The translations under genes were made by a program, and so were the position numbers. Shown here piece after piece: positions 1 through 8,458 of a stretch of DNA of 26,926 bases. The stretch comes from Candidatus Dormiibacterota bacterium (GTDB lineage: Bacteria > Chloroflexota > Dormibacteria > Aeolococcales > Aeolococcaceae), in NCBI GenBank assembly GCA_003136295.1, contig PLDZ01000080.1:1-26926 (forward strand). Reading direction: 5' to 3'. Numbering within the stretch: position 1 is the stretch's first letter; each line of letters opens with the position of its first letter. Below the pieces are notes generated by a model. It was given only the letters and a program-made list of their open reading frames with translations. It ran no database searches and was not told where the DNA came from.

Positions 1-783
1 CGCAGCTTCTGGTACCGGCAGCTCTGGGACCTGGCATTCGTCGGCGGTTGGCCGATGGCGCGAGCCGAGGGCGTGCGCTCTGCGGGGCGCCGCGTTGCCC
101 GGATGCCGCGTGTCCTTCGCGACGGCCTCGTCGCGGGTCTGGCAATGGGAACGAGTCGCGTTCGCAGGCGTCCCCGCCACGTGATCGTCAAGTCAGTGAA
201 CTCGACCTTTTCGCTCGACTGGATCGCGCGCCGCTACGCACCCAGGATGGTCATCATGCGCCGCAACCCGCTCAACATCGTCTCGAGTTGCACCGTCCTC
301 GGCCTCTACACGAAGCGCAACATCGGCGATCTCCCGGCGGTCAACCGCCTGGTTGTCCGGCCGCTCGGCCTGACGCCGCCCGGCGATGAAGCCTCGGAGG
401 TGACGAGAGTGGCCTGGAACGTTGGACTGCTGACCACCGGCCTGAAGCAGGCGGCCGACCGTCACCCGGACTGGATCGTCGCCTCGCATGACGACCTCTG
501 CGCCGATCCGATCGAGCGCTTCGACGCCCTCACCACACGGATCGGTCTGCGCTGGACGGGCGCGATGGAGGAGTACGTCACACGATCTGACGACCCGAAA
601 TTCACCGTGTTCGGCGGCAGCCAGCGCGTGCATCCGAATGCCGCGACATCCACCACCGGGAGCAGCCGAAGGAGCGAGGCGACCACGCAGTTCGTCCGCC
701 GGCTCAGCCCAGCGCAGGTGGCCGAGGCGCGCGCCGTTCTGAGCGAGTTTCCCCTTGGTGACTGGGGACCGGACGCCTACTGA
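1..783 (+). CDS. Sulfotransferase family protein (5' end outside window)
   Basis: The reading frame is open from base 1, so the N-terminus, including the PAPS 5'-phosphosulfate loop, lies upstream of the window. The visible 260 residues match the paralogue at 21295-22251 almost along their length, starting at a conserved block WYR-LWDLAF-GGWP. Seen in the sequence are the VIVKSVNSTFSLDW block (residues 61-74 of the visible part) and RNPLNIVSSC (88-97), the usual 3'-phosphate-binding segment of PAPS-dependent sulfotransferases. The family moves a sulfuryl group from PAPS to a hydroxyl or amine, normally in the cytoplasm. The Trp that closes the RNPLN..SSW motif in the other four copies is Cys here. 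The stop overlaps by 7 bp with the convergent gene to the right. The acceptor is unknown. It is most like the copies at 13029 and 21295. Confidence 0.88.
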   Translation, partial: RSFWYRQLWDLAFVGGWPMARAEGVRSAGRRVARMPRVLRDGLVAGLAMGTSRVRRRPRHVIVKSVNSTFSLDWIARRYAPRMVIMRRNPLNIVSSCTVLGLYTKRNIGDLPAVNRLVVRPLGLTPPGDEASEVTRVAWNVGLLTTGLKQAADRHPDWIVASHDDLCADPIERFDALTTRIGLRWTGAMEEYVTRSDDPKFTVFGGSQRVHPNAATSTTGSSRRSEATTQFVRRLSPAQVAEARAVLSEFPLGDWGPDAY

Positions 784-3700
784 CCCGCCTGCTGATCCTT
801 TTTGGCGGTCTCGATGTACGCCTTGATTCGCGCGCGGGTGTCAGGCGCGGGCCCAGGCAGCGACTGCAAGGCGGTTTCGAAGTCGGAGATGGCCGCACCA
901 GTCTCCGCGCCGCCGATTTGGATCTCGATCCAGCCGCGGGCAGCGTAGAGGTTCGCCAGTCCAAAGCCATCCACCCCTTCGGGCTGGGCATACGGGCCGA
1001 CGTTGCCGATGAAGTTGCTGATCGCCTCGGTAATGCTCGTCAAGGCAGGGGTGAGGGAGCCGAGAGCAAGGTCGGCCTCGGCCAGATTGTCGTAGGCTCC
1101 CGCCCCCGAGGATGAAAGCTGGGCGGCGTTCTTACAGTCGGTGACCCCCTGGATGTAGAGGTGCCGGAGCACGTCCGCCTGGCACTCGTGGGAAAGAACC
1201 TGGGTCGTATTCGCCTTGTTGTTGCCGGCAAGCGCTGTGGCCGTGGCGAAGTCCTGATCCGCGAGCTGCTGGTTGCCGCGAGCGACGGCAAGGTCGCCCC
1301 CCGCGATGTAGAGCAGCGAGGTTCCGGGATCAAGCACGAGCGCGCGGGCATAGACAGCCTGCGCATCGGCGTAGTCCGAGATTGCAACCAGGCCATCGAT
1401 GGCCGTGAGCTGCTGTCCTGCGTTCGCCGAAGGTATCAGCGCCGCGTGCTGGTAGTCCGCTGCAGCGGCGGCCAGGTTGCCGATGACGCGATATGCAACC
1501 GCTCGCCGAAGATACAGGTCGGGCTGTAGCGGCGACAGCTGGATGGCAGCCGAGTAGTCGTGCACCGCGGCACCACCATTCTGTCCGCCGTTGAGGTAGC
1601 AGTCACCTCGACCGACGTAGGCGGGGACAAAGGTGGGAAATTCCTGCAGCGCCTGCGTGTAGTCGGCGATGCACAGGTCGGGTTGGCGCGCCGCGCGTTG
1701 CAGGCGGGCATCGTCCAGTGACGAGCCGAGGATGCTCGGTGCAACGGAGCCGGCCTGCGTCGCCTCGGAGATCAAATTCTGGAAGTCGCCGGCGGACTGT
1801 CCGCAGGACGCCAGGATCAACGCGATTGCAAGTGTCGTCGCGACGCCGGCGCCCACGTGTGCGGGCTTTCGAGCCGGCGGTGCCGATGGCGCGGGCGCAG
1901 ATGCAGGTGCTTCCTCGGATTGCTCAGTTGTGGCGCCGAATACTCCGGCAATGAAGCGCACCACAAGAGAGAGGAGCAGCAGACCGACCGCGACGCCGCC
2001 GTAGCCGATATCGATCGAGTACGGATCGGGAGCCACAGCCACCTCCGGGATCGCCGACGGGACGCCAAACCACTCGAGCGCAATCGCCACAGCCGTCACC
2101 GCCAGCATCGCCATGCCGACGCCAGCGATCCATGTGGCAACACGCGACGGCGGGAAGGTCCTGTCGCCACCTGGGACCACAGACGCCGCAGCAGCGAAGC
2201 GGAGCCGGCGAGGTACCCGAATCGCGAGCCAGACAGCGGCCACGAGCACGATGAGCGCGATCCCCTCGCCGATGCGCTCGTACGGGAGTGTCGAGTACGT
2301 GAAGGTGAGCGTGGCAGCGGAGCTCTGGGCGGCGTTGAGGTGGTAGAGGTTGAACAGCCCATCGCCGAGGCTCACGGGCTTGTGCGTGTCGAGCCGCCAA
2401 CCTGGGTCGAAATAACGCCGCAGCTCAACCCACGTCCCGTTGACCGAGTCGGTCGAGGCCGTGACCTGCTCGTTGGAGGCCGTGAGGGTGATCACGCTGA
2501 CGGCGTTCGGATGGGCGCCGAGGGCCGTGGCCGTCAGCGATGACCAACTCAGGCAGGGTCCGAGTACCAGCGCACTATCCGTTGTCGTCGCCCCCCCAGC
2601 GGTCGTGATCGTATTGGTGCCGGCAGTTGCCTGGAACGGGCCGTAGACACTCCAGCCGGGTAAGCGCGGCAGGCCCTGAGCGGTCAGCGAAGACAGCGTG
2701 AGTGGTGTGCCGCCTACGGTGAGCTGTATCGAGGGGGCAGTGCTCTTCGCCATCACCGCAGCCGTGCCGGCCGCGCTGGCAATGCACGTGTTGTTGACGT
2801 AGGGCATCACCGCGACGGCATCGGGAAGGTTGGGCGGAGCGATGGGATACTGGTTGCTGGCGAAGCTCTCGCGATATGCCGCGGGTATGTCCAGGGCTGT
2901 GAGCGCGGGCAGCGACGCGGTGGTGGCCCACGTGCCTGAGTCGACCACTGCAATCGCCGGCCCGGTGGTGACGGCGGGCTTCGGTGAGCTCATCCGCCAC
3001 ACCCACAGCGACGTCGATCCACTACCCAACACCATGGGCTTCCCGAACATCGAGGACATCTGCTGCTGCAGCCAGCCTCGCGTGATCCCTGCCGGGAGTG
3101 AGCCCGCACCCTGACCGCCGGGGACGACGACATAGCCGGCGCCGGCCATCTGCACGAGGTACGGAAAGAGGTTCTGGTCGACGTAGCAGAAGGCGATGAC
3201 GTTGTCGGGGCAGTAGAGCTGAAACGGATCTCGCTGGTTGGTTCTGCTTCCGCCGAATTTTCCGGTGAGGTTCACCGCGGGATGCGTCGGTGAAGCGATG
3301 AGGAAGTGGTGGTTGTGCAGGTTGTTGCCGATCAGTGGCTGGCCGAACCAGAGCACCGGTCCCGGCCGCGAATCGGCTCCGAGAATTCTGGAGAACGCCG
3401 TGAGCGCCGCCGGTTCCGGAGTGGGCTGCGTCGTCGATCCGAGTGTGCCGGTCTGGAGGATGACCACGGACCATGCACTCAGCGCAACGACACCCACAAG
3501 CGCGGCTGCCGCGCCGGCACGGAGCATGCGCGCTCGCAGCTGGGTCAGATGCGCGGCAGTCCACTGGAACACGCTGGACAGCGCGATGGGTATCAGGATC
3601 GCGTACGCCAGGGTGACGATATACAGGAACTTCGAGCCTTCACGGAAGAGCTTCCACCCTGGGAAGTGGATGTACATCCAGTCGTAGATGCCGCCGAGTG

Positions 3701-4742
3701 GGGCATTGTCTGTCTTGGCAAAGAAGGCGAAGAGCAGCGCGGCGACCGTCAGCCAGAGCACCTCGGGTCGCATCCGGCGCGCAAGCAGCGGCATCAATGC
3801 GATCAGCGGCAGGATCATGTATGCGGGATTCAACGGTGACTGAACAAGCTGCGCCGGCGTGCCTCCAGTCCAGAAGGCGTCGACCCCGGTGAGTCCGTGC
3901 CCGAGCGTGAGTACGTTGAAATTTGGCGCCTGGGGTATCGGAAGGCCGACGCCGCCGTGATACGTCGCGAGCGGTAACAGCCAGTACGCCTGGGTACCCG
4001 CGAAAACAATACCGGCGACCGCGCCGAGCGCCGTTCGGCGCAGCAAGACGCGCCAGTTCCGCTCGGCCACCGCAACGATGACGAAGTACATCGCCATGAG
4101 CAGGACGCAGAGATACGCGGGGCGCACGTCATAGAGGGCAACGACCGCCAGCAGCAGGCCGGTGATCAACGCCCAGCGAAGGGAGAGCTGGCGGACCGTC
4201 TTGAGAAATGCGACGAGGACGAAGAAGGAGATGACCTCACCGAGCGCGAGCGGGACCTCTCCGTTGGCCTCGAGCATGAAGTACGTCGCACCAACGAGCA
4301 CCACCGGGGTCAGCAGTGCCCACTTCGTCCGCCCCATGATCTCGCGCGCCAGCAACCATCCCCCAACGGGAAGAAGCACCGCGAAGGGAACAAAATACAG
4401 AAGCTTCTCCGTGAAGGTCCAGCCGATGCCAAGGACGGCGAAGAGTCCCGAGACGGCGTAGACGGGGAATCGGAACGCCGCCGAGAACCTGTTCTCCCCC
4501 CCAAGCCCGAGATTGCTGTCCCACACGGCGGGCCACGGACTGTAGCTGGCGAGCACCGCATTGTCAGGCCAGTGCCAGTCGCCCGCGGACAGGGGTTGTG
4601 TCGACAGCCACGCATGTCTGATGCCCAGACCGACAAGCGCCAGAACGGCAACCGTTGCCCACGGTCGGTCAGTGACCCATCGACTTTTCAGGCTGAGCCA
4701 GGCGACGACGCGCTCAGCTCGTGCCGTCATGGATTGATACAT
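777..4742 (-). CDS. Large GT-C/YfhO-like membrane protein fused to a TPR region
   Basis: This 1321-residue protein begins with a polytopic membrane part (about residues 28-430). Its first external loop carries the acidic motif GDWHWPDN (54-61), and a later loop carries FPGWKLFREGSKF (360-372), a pattern seen in large GT-C/YfhO-type and AftD-like glycosyltransferases. A long extracytoplasmic region follows (about 430-840), then three more membrane segments and a Pro/Ala linker. After the linker comes a hydrophobic stretch ending in LASC (Cys980), and finally TPR-like helical repeats (about 1000-1310). Inference: it transfers or modifies sugars outside the membrane from a lipid-linked donor. 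It starts 9 bp after the flippase gene stops, so the two are probably co-transcribed. A start four codons later is possible. The exact sugar cannot be told, and the AftD comparison rests on architecture rather than alignment. Confidence 0.8.
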   Translation of the reverse strand: MYQSMTARAERVVAWLSLKSRWVTDRPWATVAVLALVGLGIRHAWLSTQPLSAGDWHWPDNAVLASYSPWPAVWDSNLGLGGENRFSAAFRFPVYAVSGLFAVLGIGWTFTEKLLYFVPFAVLLPVGGWLLAREIMGRTKWALLTPVVLVGATYFMLEANGEVPLALGEVISFFVLVAFLKTVRQLSLRWALITGLLLAVVALYDVRPAYLCVLLMAMYFVIVAVAERNWRVLLRRTALGAVAGIVFAGTQAYWLLPLATYHGGVGLPIPQAPNFNVLTLGHGLTGVDAFWTGGTPAQLVQSPLNPAYMILPLIALMPLLARRMRPEVLWLTVAALLFAFFAKTDNAPLGGIYDWMYIHFPGWKLFREGSKFLYIVTLAYAILIPIALSSVFQWTAAHLTQLRARMLRAGAAAALVGVVALSAWSVVILQTGTLGSTTQPTPEPAALTAFSRILGADSRPGPVLWFGQPLIGNNLHNHHFLIASPTHPAVNLTGKFGGSRTNQRDPFQLYCPDNVIAFCYVDQNLFPYLVQMAGAGYVVVPGGQGAGSLPAGITRGWLQQQMSSMFGKPMVLGSGSTSLWVWRMSSPKPAVTTGPAIAVVDSGTWATTASLPALTALDIPAAYRESFASNQYPIAPPNLPDAVAVMPYVNNTCIASAAGTAAVMAKSTAPSIQLTVGGTPLTLSSLTAQGLPRLPGWSVYGPFQATAGTNTITTAGGATTTDSALVLGPCLSWSSLTATALGAHPNAVSVITLTASNEQVTASTDSVNGTWVELRRYFDPGWRLDTHKPVSLGDGLFNLYHLNAAQSSAATLTFTYSTLPYERIGEGIALIVLVAAVWLAIRVPRRLRFAAAASVVPGGDRTFPPSRVATWIAGVGMAMLAVTAVAIALEWFGVPSAIPEVAVAPDPYSIDIGYGGVAVGLLLLSLVVRFIAGVFGATTEQSEEAPASAPAPSAPPARKPAHVGAGVATTLAIALILASCGQSAGDFQNLISEATQAGSVAPSILGSSLDDARLQRAARQPDLCIADYTQALQEFPTFVPAYVGRGDCYLNGGQNGGAAVHDYSAAIQLSPLQPDLYLRRAVAYRVIGNLAAAAADYQHAALIPSANAGQQLTAIDGLVAISDYADAQAVYARALVLDPGTSLLYIAGGDLAVARGNQQLADQDFATATALAGNNKANTTQVLSHECQADVLRHLYIQGVTDCKNAAQLSSSGAGAYDNLAEADLALGSLTPALTSITEAISNFIGNVGPYAQPEGVDGFGLANLYAARGWIEIQIGGAETGAAISDFETALQSLPGPAPDTRARIKAYIETAKKDQQAGQ
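1856..1856 (-). other. Possible internal GTG start of a TPR lipoprotein
   Basis: Codon 963 of the large membrane protein is GTG. A product starting here would be a 359-residue lipoprotein with a hydrophobic stretch and lipobox LASC at its residues 15-18. There is no clear ribosome binding site, and the basic residues that would form a signal-peptide n-region (RKPAH) lie just before this codon, so continuous translation is the more likely case. Confidence 0.15.
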
Positions 4743-4751
4743 AGCACCAGA

Positions 4752-6185
4752 CTAGCCCGGCGACGGAATGATCGAGCCTGAAGGTCCGCCCGCTGGTGGC
4801 TCTTCCGGGGTCCCCGGCAACGCTGCGGCAAGACGCTCTCGTCGCTCCGTGAGCAGGTACTGCACCACCAGGGCCACGAGGACCGCGGCGATGGCGACAT
4901 CGCTCATGAGCGAGACCACCAGCAGCGTGCCGTGGAAGAAGTAGATGAGGAGCGGCTTGATCAACGTTCCCGGGATCAAGACCCAGAGGAGTTTGAGATC
5001 GGCAAGCGACTGCTGCGTGTTGCTGAGCATGACCACCGCGGCCAGCAGCGGCATCCCCAGCGCGTACCAGCCGATGTAGCTGGCGCCACTCTCGTACTTA
5101 CTGCCGGAGAAGGCATGCAGGATTGTGTGGCTGAACACTGAGAACACCAGCAGCCCCAGCAGGCCACCGACCAGCGCAATCCCCACCGAGGCGAAGACGA
5201 CCGTTCGGGTTCCGCGCTGCCTGGCGCGGCGTGCGGCCACCTTTGGAAAGAGGACGCTGGTCACACTCCCCATCGCGAAGAACAGCGACCTTGCGGTTAC
5301 TGTGACAGCGCTGAATTGGCCGGGCTGCGCGCCGTGGTAGAAGTGCTGCACCAGGACGACGTCGCTTCCCATCAAAACCGCAACGGTCACCGTCGACCCG
5401 ACCGACACCACCAGGAACCGCCACACGGGACGCCACGATGATGGCGCGCGGCCGCGGCGCCAACGCGGCCAGACCATCGCAAGTGCGGTGAAGTAGAGCA
5501 CGGCGGCCGCGACGCTGATTCCGAGCAGCACACCAGCGGGACCGAACGTCGAGCCGAACAACCAGACAAAGAGGATGACGAACACAATTCGGCTCAACGA
5601 AATGCCGATGCTGAGCAGGCTCCACGGCACCCAGCGCTGCTCTCCCTGGAGTGAGGCGAGCATTGGTGACGTCGCGAACATGAACGGCACACCGACTGCA
5701 CCCAGGAGGACATACTTGGCTGGGACCCCGAGATAGAGGGAAAGTGGCCACGCCCCAATCGCGAACACCAGCCCGAGCGCGGTTCCGAGCACTGTGAGCC
5801 GCATTACAGTCATGCGCAGCATGGCCGCGCTTTCCAGGTCGGAGGTTCCGTGGGTTGTGGCCAGCTCGCGGCTCGTCGTCCAGGCAACCAGGCGGCTGAA
5901 GCCGGCGGCGGGTTGGGTCAGAACGGTGAAGAAGCTGAAGACGGCGAAGACCTCGCCGTACACCATCGGCTTGAAGTGATGGCTGACCAGCGCCTGCAGG
6001 AGCAATCCAAGGATGCCTGCTATCCACGTCCCTGAGGCCGCCAGGGCATTGTGCGTGATGAACTGCCGGCGTTCGTGCTTGGCCCCATCTCGCCCGGTCA
6101 CATGCTGACCCTTTCCGGATTCAATGGGTTGAGTCTCCTGGGCAACCGCGAGGTGCGTGGAAGGCTCGGAATTACTGATCGCCAC
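4752..6185 (-). CDS. Wzx-like polysaccharide flippase
   Basis: The 477-residue protein is hydrophobic through most of its length with many membrane segments. It opens after a polar tail of about 45 residues with the block AASGTWIAGILGLLLQALVS, typical of the MOP/polysaccharide-transport flippases (Wzx, RfbX). Such proteins move lipid-linked sugar units from the inner to the outer face of the membrane. The start is a GTG with GGAGG four bases upstream. It sits between a sulfotransferase and the GT-C-like gene, which suggests that it exports the glycan built by the neighbouring glycosyltransferases, perhaps after sulfation in the cytoplasm. The C-terminal tail (EEPPAGGPSG region) is polar. A lipid II flippase (MurJ) is a less likely alternative, because the locus has no peptidoglycan genes. 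Confidence 0.85.
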   Translation of the reverse strand: MAISNSEPSTHLAVAQETQPIESGKGQHVTGRDGAKHERRQFITHNALAASGTWIAGILGLLLQALVSHHFKPMVYGEVFAVFSFFTVLTQPAAGFSRLVAWTTSRELATTHGTSDLESAAMLRMTVMRLTVLGTALGLVFAIGAWPLSLYLGVPAKYVLLGAVGVPFMFATSPMLASLQGEQRWVPWSLLSIGISLSRIVFVILFVWLFGSTFGPAGVLLGISVAAAVLYFTALAMVWPRWRRGRAPSSWRPVWRFLVVSVGSTVTVAVLMGSDVVLVQHFYHGAQPGQFSAVTVTARSLFFAMGSVTSVLFPKVAARRARQRGTRTVVFASVGIALVGGLLGLLVFSVFSHTILHAFSGSKYESGASYIGWYALGMPLLAAVVMLSNTQQSLADLKLLWVLIPGTLIKPLLIYFFHGTLLVVSLMSDVAIAAVLVALVVQYLLTERRERLAAALPGTPEEPPAGGPSGSIIPSPG

Positions 6186-6302
6186 GCAACCTCCAATCCT
6201 TCCGGCGATGTCCCTGCGTCCCGCCCCCTGTCCAGTCTACTAGAAAGCTGAATATGGTCAGACGTTCCAATCGCCGCTCGGCGGAATCCCTGAATGTGTC
6301 CG
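6186..6302 (-). promoter_or_regulatory. Gap before flippase gene with weak promoter and small hairpin
   Basis: On the minus strand a weak promoter-like pair CTGACC-16 bp-TAGACT lies ahead of the GTG start. About 20 bases after the upstream sulfotransferase stop is a short GC hairpin (CGCCG/CGGCG at 6272-6283). The flippase and GT-C genes could therefore be expressed separately from the upstream genes, but read-through is equally possible. Confidence 0.3.
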
Positions 6303-7262
6303 TCAGGACGCGGTCACCGGAGGACGGATCCAGCCCCGCGTCGGGAATGCCTGCAACACCTTCTCGATCTCGGCAATTTCCTGAGTGTTCAAACGTTCGC
6401 GCCATCTGGTCGGCTCCTCGGTGGCGATTCGCACGGGAGCGAGGCCCTCGCCGCGGCGATTGTTCTCGTTGAGGAAACGATCGACATCGTCGGTCCATGT
6501 CAGTCCGACTTGATCACAGATCGAGCGAATCGTGGTCGCCGGGTCCTGGCACAGATCCTCGTGGGTGACGAAGCACCACTCAGGATGTTTCTCCAGGGAC
6601 TCGGCAATCACATGGGTGAGAAGCCCGACATGCCAGGCGATCCGAGCGACTTCAGGCGCGTCGGCACCCGGCGGTTCAATCCCCAGCGGATCGATGTAGC
6701 GGCTCCGGATGATCGGACGCGTGGCGAGGTCGAACAGTGGGATCCGGAGTTCGCGCCAGCTCGAGACGACGTTCAGGGGGTTCCGCTGCATGGCGATGAC
6801 CTGAGGCTCGTACCGGGCGACGAGCCACTCCAGGCTGAAGGTCGCATAGATCGTCTTGACAACGATGCTGCCTGCTCGACCGGGTCTGCGAGCCGACAGC
6901 GCGGCGGCACCGCGAACGAGGGGATCGCGCAGGGATCGAGGCAACCGCAGGGCAATCATTGCGGCCGGCCGGAGGCGGCGCCGTTCGCGGAGGGCGAACG
7001 GGAGTCGACCGGAGAAGACGAGATCCCAGAGCGGTGCAAACTGCCCGGCATCCTGGTCGTCATCGATGACCGGGTAAGGACCGAATCCACGCCGGCCGGC
7101 GTCGGCAACCGCAGAAGGGTCGGCGTCGACGTTGTCGGGCTCGTAGTAGAAGCGAACGCCCTGGGCTCTGCCGAGCGCGTGGCCGAGCCACGAGGTACCT
7201 GAGCGGGCGACCCCGACGAGCACAAGCCGGCGTGCCCCGGCCTCGGCGGCGGGCTCGGTCAT
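6303..7262 (-). CDS. Sulfotransferase family protein
   Basis: The 319-residue protein has the PAPS-binding P-loop VARSGTSW (residues 18-25), a conserved YYEPDN (39-44), IVVKTIYATFSLEW (133-146) and the 3'-phosphate motif RNPLNVVSSW (160-169). These are the marks of PAPS-dependent sulfotransferases of the Sulfotransfer_3/1 type. The frame stays open upstream to 7337, but the ATG at 7262 is preferred: it overlaps the stop of the preceding glycosyltransferase in an ATGA junction and puts the P-loop at the usual distance from the start. Tight coupling to glycosyltransferase genes suggests that the acceptor is a sugar of the glycan made here. It belongs with the copy at 14930-15922 rather than with the three FAGGWP-type copies. 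Confidence 0.9.
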   Translation of the reverse strand: MTEPAAEAGARRLVLVGVARSGTSWLGHALGRAQGVRFYYEPDNVDADPSAVADAGRRGFGPYPVIDDDQDAGQFAPLWDLVFSGRLPFALRERRRLRPAAMIALRLPRSLRDPLVRGAAALSARRPGRAGSIVVKTIYATFSLEWLVARYEPQVIAMQRNPLNVVSSWRELRIPLFDLATRPIIRSRYIDPLGIEPPGADAPEVARIAWHVGLLTHVIAESLEKHPEWCFVTHEDLCQDPATTIRSICDQVGLTWTDDVDRFLNENNRRGEGLAPVRIATEEPTRWRERLNTQEIAEIEKVLQAFPTRGWIRPPVTAS

Positions 7263-8458
7263 GTGCCGTTGACGCATGTGAGCACGTTCCTCCACTGGTC
7301 GATGATGAGCGGTCGCCCGTGGTGCAGGGTCAGCCACTCGTGCTGCGCCGCTACACGTGACCGCGTGACGTCGGCGGTCTCCGGAACAGCAATCATACGA
7401 GCTACCAGCTCTGGCAAGCCCTCGAGCGGCGCAGCGACCAGCCCCGGTGCTCCATCGAGCCCTTCAAACGCGATCGGCGTTCCGGCAACTCTTCGGCCAT
7501 GCGCCAGATAGTGCAGAACCTTTGTCTTGACTCCGGCGCCCGTGGCCAGAGGGGCGAGGCACAGATCGGCGGTTGCGATGACCGAATCGATGTCGTCCAC
7601 CGCGCCGAGCGACAGGACTGGCGCTCCCGCCTTGCCGCTGCCGACGAGTCGATCGCTCCCCGGCCCGCAGATGATGATCGTTGCTGTATCCGCGAGGGCC
7701 GGAGCGAGGACATCGATAAGCCAGCGAGCAGCGGCCGCATTGTGCTTGGCGGTCATCGTGCCGACGAACAGGAGGACCGGACGGCGTGGTGATCCGCCGA
7801 CGCGATCGCTCAGCACCGCGGGATTCCCTTCCGACGTCAGGCTCGGCACGAACGCAGCATGGTCGACGGTCATCAACTTGTTGCGCAGCGGCGGGTGAAT
7901 GCGCCGCCATTCCGTGGCTTCAGCATCGCCGATGGCCACAGCAACGACGCATCGATTTGCCGCCCAGCGTTCGAGCCCCCACCAGATCAATTGCTTCGCT
8001 CTGGTGGATGCAGAGCGCTCCATCCGGGCGTAGTGCAGCGTCTGGCACTCGTTCGTGTCCCAGATCATCGGCAGTCGCGTACCCGAGAGTTGCAATGCAG
8101 GCATGAACATCGCGTTGGCCACGATCACGGCGTCAGCATCACGCGCGTGTTTCTCAATCAGCCGCGCCCACTCCTTCGAGAACCCACGCCAGGGCCGTTG
8201 ACTGGGGACATGGATCGAACGCGCCCACGGTGGCGTGGGATCGAACCCCTCCGCCTCGCGGGTGCTCAAGATGGTCGGCGGCATACCCAGGCTTGTCAGA
8301 CTTTCAGCGAGAATCCGGGACCGAACCTGGAGGCCACCATCCGGCTCGATGACCGAGCCGAAGGTTACGAGCAGCGGCCGAAAGCGAACCGGTGCACGAT
8401 CATCGTCGTCGGCTCGCGTCACCGGTTGCTGCTGCGATACGGGTTCGTTCTCTGTCAT
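7259..8458 (-). CDS. GT4-type glycosyltransferase
   Basis: This 399-residue protein has the two-domain layout of GT-B glycosyltransferases. A short N-terminal Rossmann region carries PDGGLQVRSRILAESL, a variant of the acceptor-side glycine motif. The C-terminal half has LLFVGTM near its start and GAGVKTKVLHYLAHG followed by AFEGL, the donor-binding region of GT4 enzymes. The Glu that usually follows KVL in this motif is His here. Soluble and cytoplasmic, it probably adds one sugar to the lipid-linked unit. Its start lies 59 bp inside the end of the preceding GT2 gene. A GTG at 8422 is an alternative start, but neither site has a convincing ribosome binding site. The next gene starts in its stop codon. 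Confidence 0.85.
   Translation of the reverse strand: MTENEPVSQQQPVTRADDDDRAPVRFRPLLVTFGSVIEPDGGLQVRSRILAESLTSLGMPPTILSTREAEGFDPTPPWARSIHVPSQRPWRGFSKEWARLIEKHARDADAVIVANAMFMPALQLSGTRLPMIWDTNECQTLHYARMERSASTRAKQLIWWGLERWAANRCVVAVAIGDAEATEWRRIHPPLRNKLMTVDHAAFVPSLTSEGNPAVLSDRVGGSPRRPVLLFVGTMTAKHNAAAARWLIDVLAPALADTATIIICGPGSDRLVGSGKAGAPVLSLGAVDDIDSVIATADLCLAPLATGAGVKTKVLHYLAHGRRVAGTPIAFEGLDGAPGLVAAPLEGLPELVARMIAVPETADVTRSRVAAQHEWLTLHHGRPLIIDQWRNVLTCVNGT

Noticed and set aside
5098..6027. 309-residue open frame in another frame within the flippase gene
   Set aside because: Its composition (Arg/Pro/His rich) is typical of a GC-rich shadow, and the flippase frame has clear membrane segments.
6294..7202. 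302-residue open frame on the plus strand opposite a sulfotransferase gene
   Set aside because: The minus strand carries the P-loop and 3'-phosphate motifs; the plus-strand product is low-complexity and without motifs.
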